Below, in pieces: positions 21,304 to 32,149 of a DNA stretch of 64,000 nucleotides. How positions within the stretch are numbered: position 1 is the first letter of the stretch; the number at the start of each line of letters is the position of its first letter. This DNA is from an uncultured Pseudomonadota bacterium. Lineage in GTDB: Bacteria > Pseudomonadota > Gammaproteobacteria > Burkholderiales > Methylophilaceae. The notes beneath the pieces were generated by a model that worked only from the letters and a program-made list of their open reading frames with translations, did not search any database and was not told the origin of the DNA. The position numbers were made by a program, and so were the translations under genes. Location: assembly GCA_903846555.1 (NCBI GenBank), contig CAINBI010000005.1, positions 1 through 64,000 of the forward strand. Reading direction: 5' to 3'.

Positions 21304-21930
21304 TTATGCCTTCCCAGCCTTGTTTTTATCAGCCAGCTTTTTATTCAAGCTATCTAAACCATTTTGGCGAATCTCATCGCTGAATTGACTGCGATAATTC
21401 GTCACCAAACTCACATTCTCTATCACAATATCGTACACCTTCCAGCCTGCATCCCCTTTTACAAGACTATAATCCACTGCCACTGGTTGACCGCCTGTCT
21501 GTAATATCTGTGTTTTTACACTCACATTTTTTGCATCCGGTTCTGCGCGTAACGGCTTGTATTCGATTGTTTGGTCTTTATATTTGCCGAGCGCAGATGA
21601 ATAGGTCCTTAACAATAAAGTTCGGAACTCTTTCTGAAAGCTAGCTTGCTGTTCAGGTGTTGCTGATTTCCAATTTTTACCTAGCACCATGCGGCATACA
21701 CGATCAAAGTCAAAGTTAGGTAATATTTTAGCCTCAACTACTGCATACAATTGCTGCTGACTACCAGACTGAATGTCTTTATCATTTTTAACAATGGTTA
21801 ATACTTCATCGGCGGTTTGCTTTACAAGCGCATCTGGTGCTAATTCAGCGTTTGCCACGCCAAAAAATCCAAACAAACTGATTAGTAAGCTAACGTTAAC
21901 TAAAAGTTTTATAAATGATTTCATTTCCAT
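21304..21930 (-). CDS. mlaC: Phospholipid-binding protein MlaC
   Basis: Signal peptide; RVCRMVLGKNWKSATPEQQASFQKEFRTLLLRTYSSALGKY. Confidence 0.95.
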   Translation of the reverse strand: MEMKSFIKLLVNVSLLISLFGFFGVANAELAPDALVKQTADEVLTIVKNDKDIQSGSQQQLYAVVEAKILPNFDFDRVCRMVLGKNWKSATPEQQASFQKEFRTLLLRTYSSALGKYKDQTIEYKPLRAEPDAKNVSVKTQILQTGGQPVAVDYSLVKGDAGWKVYDIVIENVSLVTNYRSQFSDEIRQNGLDSLNKKLADKNKAGKA

Positions 21931-22007
21931 CCTTTGATTATTTCAATTTATTTGTATTGCGTTTGAATACTAAGTTTCAAGCAAACCATGCATTTGCGCA
22001 GAAACTT

Positions 22008-22556
22008 CTAGAACGGCGCATCACCTAATTCAGTTGACTTAGCCCTACCTGATTTTGCATCTACAGCCTTAGTTGATGGCTCCGTTTTTGAATCCGCTTT
22101 AGATTCAGAGGCTTTACTAAACAAAAATTGACCTATCATCTTTTCTAGCACAATCGCATCCTGTGTTTGTGTGATTTTATCACCATTTTTCAAAGTGTCA
22201 TCTGCACCACCAGCTTCAAGCCCAACATACTGTTCACCGAGCAAACCTGCAGTATAAATGTTGGCAAAAGTATCTTTAGGAAAAACATAGCGCTTGTCAA
22301 TTTTAATGGTCACAACTGCTTCATATTTTTTGCTATCAAACACAATGTTATCTACGCGACCCACAACGACCCCCGCACTTTTCACTGGCGCATGTGGCTT
22401 TAAGCTACCTACATTTTCAAAGGCTGCAGTCACGCTGTAAGTTGGTCCGATTTTACTCGAAGTTAAATTCCCCACCTTCATGGCGAGGCCTAGCATGGCC
22501 GCTACACCAAACGCCACAAAAATACCAACCCATAAATCTATCGTTGTTCTATCCAC
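22008..22556 (-). CDS. mlaD: MCE-domain protein MlaD
   Basis: DLWVGIFVAFGVAAMLGLAMKVGN; MCE domain LLGEQYVGLEAG. Confidence 0.95.
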   Translation of the reverse strand: MDRTTIDLWVGIFVAFGVAAMLGLAMKVGNLTSSKIGPTYSVTAAFENVGSLKPHAPVKSAGVVVGRVDNIVFDSKKYEAVVTIKIDKRYVFPKDTFANIYTAGLLGEQYVGLEAGGADDTLKNGDKITQTQDAIVLEKMIGQFLFSKASESKADSKTEPSTKAVDAKSGRAKSTELGDAPF

Positions 22557-22613
22557 TTAACATCCCCTCAATTTACATGCGCTACGTCTATACTTTAAGT
22601 GATACAACCAGCG

Positions 22614-23444
22614 CTATATCACCAACATAAAAGACGTTAAAACAAAATCTAAAGCCAATACAGCTAACGATGAAATGACTACTGTACGCGTTGTTGCGCG
22701 ACTCACACCTTCGGCGGTGGGTGGTGCGTCAAAGCCTTCAAATAAAGCGATCATGGTACACGCTACACCAAATACCAAGCTTTTAATCACGCCATTGATG
22801 ATATCTGCCCTAAAATCTACATTCGCCTGCATTTGCGACCAAAATGCACCATCGTCCACGCCGATTAACGGCACAGCTACTATATAACCGCCTAAAATAC
22901 CGACCATAGAAAACAGTGTGGCCAATATCGGCATAGAAATCACGCCAGCCCAAAACCGCGGTGCTACGACGCGCGCGATTGGATTAACCGCCATCATTTC
23001 CATCGCTGATAATTGCTCAGTAGTTTTCATTAAGCCGATTTCAGCGGTAATGGCTGTACCAGCGCGGCCTGCAAACAACAACGCAGTGACAACTGGGCCT
23101 AGTTCACGCACTAGCGATAATGCCACCAACACACCAATGGCCTCTGAAGACCCGTATTTTTGCAAAGTGTTATACCCTTGCAATGCTAGCACCATGCCTA
23201 CAAAAAATGCGGATACGACGATAATCAATAGTGACATCACGCCTGTGAAATAGATCTCGCGCAAGGTTAAATGAAATCGCTTAAAACTTTCACCCGAGTA
23301 AAAAATGGTCAAGAAAAACAATCTAGTTCCTGTACCCAAACGCCAAATACGTTCAGTCATACGCTTGCCTATGCCGCGTAATGTTTGAGTAATACTGCTG
23401 AGTAATTTTGATTTAATCATTATTTTTATTGGGTTATCGCTCAT
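22614..23444 (-). CDS. mlaE: Phospholipid ABC transporter permease MlaE
   Basis: VRELGPVVTALLFAGRAGTAITAEIGLMKTTEQLSAMEMMAVNPI. Confidence 0.96.
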   Translation of the reverse strand: MSDNPIKIMIKSKLLSSITQTLRGIGKRMTERIWRLGTGTRLFFLTIFYSGESFKRFHLTLREIYFTGVMSLLIIVVSAFFVGMVLALQGYNTLQKYGSSEAIGVLVALSLVRELGPVVTALLFAGRAGTAITAEIGLMKTTEQLSAMEMMAVNPIARVVAPRFWAGVISMPILATLFSMVGILGGYIVAVPLIGVDDGAFWSQMQANVDFRADIINGVIKSLVFGVACTMIALFEGFDAPPTAEGVSRATTRTVVISSLAVLALDFVLTSFMLVI

Positions 23445-24250
23445 TTAACTGGCGCTTGATTCAGCAACTCAGATTGATAATTGGCCGCTGGGTAATGGAA
23501 TGGCACGGGGCCATCTTTTTCGCCATGTACAAATTGATGCACAAATGGCAAGGATGATTGTATTAAATCATGTGGCGTTCCTTCTGCGGCAACTTCACCA
23601 TTCGCGACAAAATACACATAATCTGCAATCAAGAAGGTTTCTTTAACGTCATGCGACACGATAATAGAGGTTGCACCTAACGCGTCATTCAGGCTACGAA
23701 TCAAATCGCAAATCACGCCCATTGAAATTGGGTCCAAGCCAGCAAAAGGCTCATCGTACATAATAATATTCGGGTCAAGCGCAACGGCTCTAGCTAAAGC
23801 AACGCGCCTTGCCATGCCGCCAGAAAGTTCAGTAGGCGTAAAGTTATAAGCGCCACGCAAGCCAACCGCGTTAAGCTTCATTAACACCAAGTCTCTAATC
23901 ATAGATTCTGGCAAATCCGTTAATTCACGCATAGGAAACGCGACATTATCAAATACACTTAAATCTGTGAACAACGCGCCATGCTGAAATAACATGCCCA
24001 TTTTACGACGCAATCTATAGATTCCATCACGATCTTGCTGGTGTACCACCTCACCATCAACGCGCACTTCGCCTGCGCTTGGTTTAATTTGCCCACCAAT
24101 TAAACGTAATAATGTGGTTTTTCCACTACCGCTACCGCCCATAATCGCCACGACTTTACCGCGTGGAAACACCATATTGATGCCTTTATGCAGCAAGCGC
24201 CCCTTGTAACCAAAGGATAAATGATCGATTTCTACGATATTGGGGTTCAT
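23441..24250 (-). CDS. mlaF: Phospholipid ABC transporter ATPase MlaF
   Basis: IMGGSGSGKTTLLRLIGG, LSGGMARRVALARA, MYDEPFAGLDPI. Confidence 0.96.
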   Translation of the reverse strand: MNPNIVEIDHLSFGYKGRLLHKGINMVFPRGKVVAIMGGSGSGKTTLLRLIGGQIKPSAGEVRVDGEVVHQQDRDGIYRLRRKMGMLFQHGALFTDLSVFDNVAFPMRELTDLPESMIRDLVLMKLNAVGLRGAYNFTPTELSGGMARRVALARAVALDPNIIMYDEPFAGLDPISMGVICDLIRSLNDALGATSIIVSHDVKETFLIADYVYFVANGEVAAEGTPHDLIQSSLPFVHQFVHGEKDGPVPFHYPAANYQSELLNQAPVK

Positions 24251-24370
24251 GAGTAGCGTGATGGTTTTTATCGAATTTTGTTTGACTTTATTAAGCCGCT
24301 ATTCTAAAACAAATTCACTCTAAGTAATTGGTTAAATTACTTTACGCTCAATTAGTCAGTACAAGTTTAT

Positions 24371-24400
24371 TGCAAAAAACCCACTGTAGCGGTTTTTTGC
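24371..24400 (-). terminator. Hairpin terminator downstream of the prepilin-like gene
   Basis: GCAAAAAACCGCTACAGTGGGTTTTTTGC. Confidence 0.7.
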
Positions 24401-24437
24401 AGCCTTTTAAAACTCTTTAAGCTACAGCATCAAAACT

Positions 24438-25091
24438 CTAAAAAGTCAAACACGCGGTGTAACTACTGGAGTCAACCACCGCTGCTGTTGCAACTCCTGC
24501 ACCTGTAGCAGTAAGGCTAAGCACGGCTCTAAGAGAACCTGTAGACGTTTCGCCGTCATCGAGTGCTGTATCCAATTGCTTTGCAAACTTACCTAAAATA
24601 GCATTTGAACATATTGCAAATGCGCCTGTCATCCCAGTAATTTTAGTAAAGCCTGAAACACTTTGCACACCAATTCGTCCACCATCTGCATTTGTAGGGT
24701 AGTAATTTGCATCAGTAACGACTGTAGGGCCAGCGGCGAGATTTGCCAATCTAACATGTTGCCAAAATAATGCTGACTCATCACCAGTTGCTGCTGCTGC
24801 TGTAGTTGAGTCCCACTGACCTTCAATCACACCGTTTCCAGCCGTACCTGTAGTTGCGAGCGTTCCAACCACATGTGCAACAACTTTACTGTCATCACCC
24901 GGCAGCGCTCTAAACTTATCCTGATATCCGTAAATATAAACTTGGATATTTTTAAAATCAGTCGCCATATTTTTGACCTTGGCACTATCAATAAATGCCT
25001 GACCTTTTAATACGCCGCCTAAGAGCAAGCCAATAATTACCAACACAATCGCCAGCTCTATCAACGTAAAACCTGCTTGTTGTTTTTTCAT
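24438..25091 (-). CDS. Type IV prepilin / pseudopilin-like protein (orphan)
   Basis: MKKQQAGFTLIELAIVLVIIGLLLGGVLKGQ prepilin cleavage motif; two Cys consistent with a D-region disulfide. Confidence 0.9.
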   Translation of the reverse strand: MKKQQAGFTLIELAIVLVIIGLLLGGVLKGQAFIDSAKVKNMATDFKNIQVYIYGYQDKFRALPGDDSKVVAHVVGTLATTGTAGNGVIEGQWDSTTAAAATGDESALFWQHVRLANLAAGPTVVTDANYYPTNADGGRIGVQSVSGFTKITGMTGAFAICSNAILGKFAKQLDTALDDGETSTGSLRAVLSLTATGAGVATAAVVDSSSYTACLTF

Positions 25092-25378
25092 TTAGTTCCC
25101 TAACTTATGTATACAAAAATGTTCTGTGAAATGACTAATGCTTAAATATTTCCTATTCACATGCAAGAGTCATACCAATGTCAATTTCACTTCTTCTGCG
25201 GGGCATCCAGCCAGTATCACCCTCCCCACTTCTTGGCAAGACACGATTTTAACCGTCGATAAACCGACGTTTATGTTCAAATACTAACATCAAAATTTCC
25301 AATGGGTTTACTTTGCTTAAGCATACAATACAAAACATCTCTATTACTGCTTTCCATTTCTAGTTAAGCCAATCATAC

Positions 25379-27091
25379 ATGAAAAAACTCTTCAAATTAT
25401 ATCGTCACATGCTCCATGATTCTGATCGCCTGATGGCATTGATGCTTTTATCACTGCATGCCTTGTTAATTTGGGGTGAAGTAGGCGATTTGCATAAGGC
25501 ATTATTTCTATGTCATTACGGCTGTTTTTTACTGTGGCAACCTGTGATGCGGCAATCCAATTCACTCTCTTGGCAAGCTGTAGTGCTTATTGTTGTAGGC
25601 GCCGCTATTACAATGTTTTTTACCAGTTGGTGGCTCACGGCGCTTTGGATAGCGGGCTTATTAGCCCTCATTGGCGGGCGTATTTTTTCTAGTGAATCTG
25701 CCCACGATCGATTACCTAATATATTAGCGTCCATCTATCTGTTGACCATATTATTGCTATGGGTTGTACCCAAGCTACTCGGTGCGAATAATGATTTGGC
25801 TGCAGCTGAATTTTTACTTATTTACTTATTGCCGGTGTTTCCACTGGCTATTTTATTCTTATCAACTAAACCTAATGCTACTCTACAAACGCCTAATATC
25901 GATTTTTTCTACACTTTATTGATTTTTTTACTTACGCTTGTCGTCATATTAGGTAGTTTTGCAATTGGTGTTATTTGGAAAATACACTACATTAAACTAT
26001 TGATCATAGCGGTAATGGGCTTAGCCTCCACGTTGGTTGTGTTGAGTTGGCTATGGAACCCAAGCGCTACGTTCTCAGGTTTAGAATTATTGATGTCTCG
26101 CTATTTGTTAAGTCTGGGCCTTCCTTTTGAACAATGGATTAGGCAAATTGCTAGACATGCGGAATTGGAATCTACCGCTGACAAGTTCTTACATGCGGCG
26201 ATGCAAGAGTTGGTCGCACTCAACTGGGTAAGCGGCTTGATGTGGGAAGTTGAAAGCTCTAAAAGGCAGGTGGGTGATACAACGCCATTCATTTCAACAT
26301 TTAGTTTCGAGCGACTGCATTTAACGCTTTATTCACGCTGGCAGTTTAGCCCAGCCATGTATCTACATGTGCAATTACTCACGCAAATTTTGGGGGAGTT
26401 TTATGAAGCAAAACGTCGCGAAGAAACTATCAGCCAAAATACTTATATGCAAACATTTTATGAAACAGGCTCGCGCTTAACGCATGACATTAAAAACATC
26501 CTGCAATCTCTAGGCACTTTAACCACAGCCGCAGAAATGCCTAATAATGCAGAAGATGATGTGCAGTTAATTGCCTTGATAAAAAAACAACTGCCTAGAC
26601 TTAACCAACGTTTAGCCGCCACACTCACCAAGCTTGAGCACCCTAGCGCAGAAAAGAAACAACAAGCCAAAGTAGCCATTTGGTGGAAGAGCTTTAAACA
26701 GTTAAATGCACACCAGCAAGTGCAATTTGAATCGCCAGCCCACTTACCTAAAACCGATATTGACCCAGAAGTGCTGGATAGTGTAGTTGATAACTTATTA
26801 CAAAATGCACTAGAAAAGGCAAAATTAGAAGCAAATATCTTTATAAAAGTTAGCTTAATGCCTTCTCAACATTTTTGTTTAGAAGTAACTGACACTGGCT
26901 CGGCAATATCCGCTGAGGTGGTAGCGCGATTATTTACATCACATGTAAGCTCCAAAAATGGCTTGGGCGTTGGCTTGTATCACGCTGCGCAGCAAGCTAA
27001 ACAGGCTAGGTATAAATTAAGCTTAGTAGATAATCGTGATGGTGAAGTACGCTTCAGAGTGGAAATGGTAGCGACTGAGCCAGAAGTCTAA
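25379..27091 (+). CDS. Multi-TM sensor histidine kinase (PrsK-like architecture), orphan
   Basis: N-terminal membrane region, GAF-like segment, H-box THDIKNILQSLG, N-box DNLLQNALEKA, GLGVGLY ATPase. Confidence 0.85.
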   Translation: MKKLFKLYRHMLHDSDRLMALMLLSLHALLIWGEVGDLHKALFLCHYGCFLLWQPVMRQSNSLSWQAVVLIVVGAAITMFFTSWWLTALWIAGLLALIGGRIFSSESAHDRLPNILASIYLLTILLLWVVPKLLGANNDLAAAEFLLIYLLPVFPLAILFLSTKPNATLQTPNIDFFYTLLIFLLTLVVILGSFAIGVIWKIHYIKLLIIAVMGLASTLVVLSWLWNPSATFSGLELLMSRYLLSLGLPFEQWIRQIARHAELESTADKFLHAAMQELVALNWVSGLMWEVESSKRQVGDTTPFISTFSFERLHLTLYSRWQFSPAMYLHVQLLTQILGEFYEAKRREETISQNTYMQTFYETGSRLTHDIKNILQSLGTLTTAAEMPNNAEDDVQLIALIKKQLPRLNQRLAATLTKLEHPSAEKKQQAKVAIWWKSFKQLNAHQQVQFESPAHLPKTDIDPEVLDSVVDNLLQNALEKAKLEANIFIKVSLMPSQHFCLEVTDTGSAISAEVVARLFTSHVSSKNGLGVGLYHAAQQAKQARYKLSLVDNRDGEVRFRVEMVATEPEV

Positions 27092-27120
27092 ATTGGCAAA
27101 TTATCAGTAAGTTTTTCAAA

Positions 27121-27152
27121 TAAAAAAGCGGCTTTTAAAAGCCGCTTTTTTA
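27121..27152. terminator. Bidirectional rho-independent terminator
   Basis: TAAAAAAGCGGCTTTTAAAAGCCGCTTTTTTA between convergent genes. Confidence 0.9.
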
Positions 27153-27165
27153 TGCAAGTCAAATA

Positions 27166-28308
27166 CTAAAGTGTCCCGTAAGAATGTAAGCCACTCAGAA
27201 ACATATTCACCCCCAAGAAGGCAAAAGTGGTGACGATTAAGCCAATGAGCGCCCACCAAGCCAACACTGGACCGCGCAAGCCTTTTACCATGCGTAAATG
27301 TAACCATGCCGCATAGTTAAGCCACACAATCAGCGCCCAAGTTTCTTTTGGGTCCCAACTCCAATAGCCACCCCAAGCTTCGGCGGCCCAAATTGCGCCT
27401 AATATCGTGGCTATGGTAAAAAATGCAAAACCTACTGCAATCGATTTATATATGAGGTCATCTAACACCTCTAAGCTTGGCAAGCGTGATGCCAATAGGC
27501 CTTTATTTGCTAACAAATATGCTGCACTTACTGAAGCCGCTAATGAGAACGATCCATAACCGATAAAGTTAGCGGGTACGTGTATTTTCATCCAGTACGA
27601 TTGCAACGCCGGCACCAGTGGCTGAATGTTATTGGCTTGACGGTCAAACGTATACCAAAGAATGAAGCCAACTGCTGCATTAATCACCAGCAATACAAAG
27701 CCACCTAGCTGCTTGGTGTTATAGTTTTTTTCATAATGTAAATACAGTAAGGCTGTAATCAGGCAAAATAAAATGAATACTTCGTACAGATTACTGATTG
27801 GGATATGGCCGACTTCTGGCGCGATTAAATAAGATTCGTACCAACGCACCATTAAGCCGACAAAGCCCATTAACGTTGCACTCCAAGTGAGAGCCGTGGC
27901 CACGTTGCCAGCGAATACAGAACGCTTAAACATAGCAAACCAATAGGTCACCATCGCCAACACAAACATTACATTCATCCACATAATGGCAGATTGACTA
28001 GAAATTAGAAATTTAAGCAAAAAAGTCTGTGTGGCGCGGGCTTGGTCGCCATGATACAAACTGATTGAAAATAAACTGACTGCCGCCACCGCTAAGACCA
28101 GCTTGCCAATCGCTTTCCATTGCCAGCCCAAATAACTAAATACTGCCGCAGCGCCAAACAAAAACACCACTTCATAAATATCCATATAGCTCGCATATTT
28201 GCGATAGGCAAAAATTGCGCCTGCCATTAGCAACAAAGCATAGAGCCAATCTTGCCAATTAAGGCGCTGTAATAGTGTTTTTGCTTGGTAATCCATTACG
28301 TTATTCAT
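27166..28308 (-). CDS. ccsB: Cytochrome c biogenesis protein CcsB/ResC (CcsA family)
   Basis: IWAAEAWGGYWSWDPKETWALIVWLNYAAWLH WWD motif. Confidence 0.95.
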   Translation of the reverse strand: MNNVMDYQAKTLLQRLNWQDWLYALLLMAGAIFAYRKYASYMDIYEVVFLFGAAAVFSYLGWQWKAIGKLVLAVAAVSLFSISLYHGDQARATQTFLLKFLISSQSAIMWMNVMFVLAMVTYWFAMFKRSVFAGNVATALTWSATLMGFVGLMVRWYESYLIAPEVGHIPISNLYEVFILFCLITALLYLHYEKNYNTKQLGGFVLLVINAAVGFILWYTFDRQANNIQPLVPALQSYWMKIHVPANFIGYGSFSLAASVSAAYLLANKGLLASRLPSLEVLDDLIYKSIAVGFAFFTIATILGAIWAAEAWGGYWSWDPKETWALIVWLNYAAWLHLRMVKGLRGPVLAWWALIGLIVTTFAFLGVNMFLSGLHSYGTL

Positions 28309-28337
28309 AGAGTATCCTTAAACTAATTAGCCTTACG

Positions 28338-30350
28338 CTATTTTGAGACTATTAGATTTCTAATTTGCTCGCGATATAAACTAAACTCTTGCTCAAAATC
28401 CAAGTTTTTACGGTTAGACGACATACTGAAATGCACTTGATTACTAGCAGGTTTCAACAATAACCAAATACGCCGCTCACGAATATACATCATCGAAAAT
28501 ATGCCTAGCACCAGTAACGCCGAGCCTAAATACACCCACTTTTCACCTGGCGACTTTGTTAACTGCAGGCCACTAGCTTCTTTATGCTCAAAATTCTCAA
28601 GCTGCAAGAAATAGGGTGTGCCGTAAAAAAACATATCACTAAATCCATTCAAACTATCTTGAATCAATGATTGAGTTTCAGCATTATTGACCAGTAATGG
28701 TTTTTTGTTGGTGGCCAAGTTCATATTGTAAGCTTCAAATGCGGCAAGATTGATCATCTTAATGTAAGCTTTAGCGGCCACTTCACGCTCTTTTTCTGGC
28801 ACATTCTTTTCAATCACTTGCGCGACTTGGTTATAGCCACCTTGTGCAAAATTGCGTAGCAACTGCACCACACTATTTTCAAATGGCTGGTTCACTGGCA
28901 AAGCTTTATCATTAGGCCCCTGGTTTTTTGCTGCGACATTCTGCGCTAAATGATGGGCAATTTCTTCAAATTTAGCGGGGTCTAATAAAGTAGCTCTCAG
29001 GTTCATAAAACCATTAATGCTCAGATCATCATCCACTGGAATACGTAAATAATGAAAATCTTCCTGTACGGATTCTCGCATCCCTGAAATAAAATAATAC
29101 TTTCCGTCTATTTGCATGGGCTGCATGTAAGTCACATATTCACGAGCCTGACCTTGGGCGTCTCGTAGCTTGTATGTAATGTTGGGGCCTACATTGTGCG
29201 GCTTGCCTTTGCCATCTGGCGACAAGTTGATAATATTAAATTTACGAAAGTCGTTATATTCAACTTTTACAACATTTGCGCCTTCGCCTTTAGCATCGCC
29301 GCCTAATATCCCTTTTTGGAATATCGTGCCATCAAGTGCTTGCGGATGATTATCTTTAGCGAGTAAATTCCACACCTTAAAATTGAGTTTAGTACCACCA
29401 TCCTGAAAATCAGACTGATAAATCGCCACGCCCTTGTATGTAAGCGGATGATTGACACTGATAGTTTTAGTGAGCGGCGCTTTGAGATCAGGGTCGGTAA
29501 TGACAATATCGCTTTCAAACGACTTTGGCTGACCCGTTGCATAATGCTCAATTCGAAAGTCTTTTAGCCCAATTCTAAAAGGCAACTCTTGCACTAGGTA
29601 GCCATCACGAACTCTCACGAAAGCCACATTATCACTCGTGCCTTCTGGCAACGTCATATTGCCACGAAATGATGGATTATCAACACTTAAACGGCTAATT
29701 GCAGGTACTTTAGACTCTGGAATATCCAAGGTTTCAATGCGCTTTAGACCCAACAGTTCTTGCACTTTAAATGGCAAGTTGCCATCTAACAGACCGCCAA
29801 AAAAGATCACCACCATCGCTGAATGCGTAAAAATGTAGCCCAGACGCTGATGTGTTCCAGCTTTAGCCGCAATCAGTTCACTGCCATCAGACTGCGTTTT
29901 GAATTTGTACTTAAAGCCTTTAGCATTCAAGAACAGGATAAGTTGCTGCTTGGTGTTGGCTAGGTTCGAATTTTCTAGCGCGTTGACGGCATAAGTTTCT
30001 TGATGGCTAAACGCATTTAATGATTTCTCAGTGGCTTGCTCTTTAAATGTTCGCCACTCTTTAATCATTAAAGGGCTATTGCGATAAATACAAAGGCTGC
30101 ACGATGTGATTAAAAACAACAAAATGACTAAAAACCAACTGCTATGATAAACATCGTAAAGCCCTAGTGTTTCAAAAAAACTAAACCAGAACTGCCCAAA
30201 CTTGATGATGTAATTGGAATATGGCTCATTTTGCTTAAGTACCGTGCCAATAATAGAGGCAATACCGAGCACGCTAAGCATACTCACAGCAAAGCGCATA
30301 GAGCTCATTAAATCGAAAATATTTTTAGAAAGGGATTGTTTAGGGTTCAA
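28338..30350 (-). CDS. resB: Cytochrome c biogenesis protein ResB
   Basis: FDLMSSMRFAVSMLSVLGIASIIGTVLKQNEP; upstream of ccsB. Confidence 0.95.
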   Translation of the reverse strand: MNPKQSLSKNIFDLMSSMRFAVSMLSVLGIASIIGTVLKQNEPYSNYIIKFGQFWFSFFETLGLYDVYHSSWFLVILLFLITSCSLCIYRNSPLMIKEWRTFKEQATEKSLNAFSHQETYAVNALENSNLANTKQQLILFLNAKGFKYKFKTQSDGSELIAAKAGTHQRLGYIFTHSAMVVIFFGGLLDGNLPFKVQELLGLKRIETLDIPESKVPAISRLSVDNPSFRGNMTLPEGTSDNVAFVRVRDGYLVQELPFRIGLKDFRIEHYATGQPKSFESDIVITDPDLKAPLTKTISVNHPLTYKGVAIYQSDFQDGGTKLNFKVWNLLAKDNHPQALDGTIFQKGILGGDAKGEGANVVKVEYNDFRKFNIINLSPDGKGKPHNVGPNITYKLRDAQGQAREYVTYMQPMQIDGKYYFISGMRESVQEDFHYLRIPVDDDLSINGFMNLRATLLDPAKFEEIAHHLAQNVAAKNQGPNDKALPVNQPFENSVVQLLRNFAQGGYNQVAQVIEKNVPEKEREVAAKAYIKMINLAAFEAYNMNLATNKKPLLVNNAETQSLIQDSLNGFSDMFFYGTPYFLQLENFEHKEASGLQLTKSPGEKWVYLGSALLVLGIFSMMYIRERRIWLLLKPASNQVHFSMSSNRKNLDFEQEFSLYREQIRNLIVSK

Positions 30351-30539
30351 AATGATAGGGATTCAAAGATTAAATGAGATACGTTGCGTCACTTGCTGCC
30401 TAAGTGAGCAGGATAAAGACTTGCTTTAATGCGTAAACTGTACTCTAGAGCCCTTACCTTTAAGTAGTGAATGGACTTTGGAGCGACTCAGAAAAACAAA
30501 AGGGCAGCTTAAGCCACCCTTTCTTCTCACTGAAACAAA

Positions 30540-31217
30540 CTAGCGCAAACCTTGAATATAATCTGCAACTGCCGCCATTTCTGCGTCTGTCATTTTGGTA
30601 GCAATCGCCATCATCATCGGTGCGTTAGCACGCTCGCCAGTGCGGAATGTTCTTAATTGCGCCAGCGTATAATCGGCGTGCTGACCAGCCAAACGCGGGA
30701 ACTGTTTCGGCAAACCGGCACCAGTCGCGCCATGACATGCTGCACAAGCAGGCACATTAGTTGCTGCAATGCCACCACGATAGATTTTTTCACCGAGTGA
30801 CCCTGCACCATTGGTTTTAGCTTGGCCTAATGTTAAATTTTGGCTAGCAAAATAGGCAGCCAAATTCTTCATATCATCTTCACTTAACATAGATGCCATA
30901 CCAGACATTACCGCGTTAGCGCGTTTACCAGACTTGAATTCAGTTAATTGTTTATCAAGATACTCAGGATGCTGACCCGCCAACTTTGGATTTAGTGTAA
31001 TCAGGCTATTGCCTGTTAGTGCATGGCAAGCGGCGCACACAGTGCTCACGATTTTTTCTACAGATTGCTTATTAGAAGCCTTATCAGCCGCCACAGCGGT
31101 AGTATCCACCTTTACTTCAGCTTTGGTATCAGCAGTTGCCGCTTGCGCTGAAATACCAAACACAGCACTTAACATTAACCCTGCTAACTTTAACTTCATT
31201 AGATGACGAACTTGCAT
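30540..31217 (-). CDS. Dihaem cytochrome c4
   Basis: Two CxxCH motifs (CAACHALTG, CAACHGATG), signal peptide. Confidence 0.94.
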   Translation of the reverse strand: MQVRHLMKLKLAGLMLSAVFGISAQAATADTKAEVKVDTTAVAADKASNKQSVEKIVSTVCAACHALTGNSLITLNPKLAGQHPEYLDKQLTEFKSGKRANAVMSGMASMLSEDDMKNLAAYFASQNLTLGQAKTNGAGSLGEKIYRGGIAATNVPACAACHGATGAGLPKQFPRLAGQHADYTLAQLRTFRTGERANAPMMMAIATKMTDAEMAAVADYIQGLR

Positions 31218-31412
31218 TACTGCTCCTAAAATATCAATTTTGCTGATGTGTACTCAACGTACAACGTGACTAATCTAAATTATTCAATCAATTAACGCGC
31301 TATTTTAGCGAAAAACACCTATTCGTGATAGCATTTTTCACTATTGTTTACAGCGTCTCCAAAGAGAGTGTGAAAACCGATTTAGAGACCAACCAAATAG
31401 GATTGGATTGCC

Positions 31413-32081
31413 ATGCCATTGTTTCAAAATGCAACTTTTCACATATCTGCGCATCACCTACGCGACTTACCGATTGCCAGCGGCATTGAAGTAGCCTTTG
31501 CTGGCCGCTCAAACGCTGGTAAATCTAGCGCACTTAACACGCTCGCCAACCACAACCGCCTAGCCTTTGTGAGTAAACAACCTGGCCGCACACAGTTAAT
31601 TAACTTTTTCACGCTAGGCAATGACAGACATCTAGTCGACTTACCCGGCTACGGCTACGCTAAAGTGCCTGAACATTTACGCGCGCACTGGCAAAATGTA
31701 CTTGCCCGCTATTTAAGCGAGCGCTCCAGCTTAGGTGGCTTAGTGCTAGTCATGGACAGCCGCCATCCGCTCACACCGCTAGACCGTCAAATGCTAGATT
31801 GGTTTTGCCCAAGCGGCAAACCAGTGCATGTGCTATTAACCAAATCAGACAAACTCTCACGCGGTGAAGCCAGCTTAACACTCAACCGCGTGCGTAAAGA
31901 ACTGATTGAAACGTGGGGCAACCATTATCATAGCGAATGCACCATACAGTTATTTTCTAGCCTGAAAAAACTAGGCGTGGAAGAAGCAGAAAAAGTGATA
32001 GGCAAATGGTTGTTCGCGGAAGAGCCTGAAGATTTAGTGCGGAAGACATTTAATCTGGATGAAGGCGATACTAACGATTAG
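31413..32081 (+). CDS. engB: Ribosome biogenesis GTPase YihA/EngB
   Basis: [36 protein letters not shown]. Confidence 0.97.
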   Translation: MPLFQNATFHISAHHLRDLPIASGIEVAFAGRSNAGKSSALNTLANHNRLAFVSKQPGRTQLINFFTLGNDRHLVDLPGYGYAKVPEHLRAHWQNVLARYLSERSSLGGLVLVMDSRHPLTPLDRQMLDWFCPSGKPVHVLLTKSDKLSRGEASLTLNRVRKELIETWGNHYHSECTIQLFSSLKKLGVEEAEKVIGKWLFAEEPEDLVRKTFNLDEGDTND

Positions 32082-32149
32082 TGTTGTGTGCTTTATTGTA
32101 AAATAACAGGTGTGCAAATAAAGATTTTTTTTGCAGAGCCTACGGTCTT

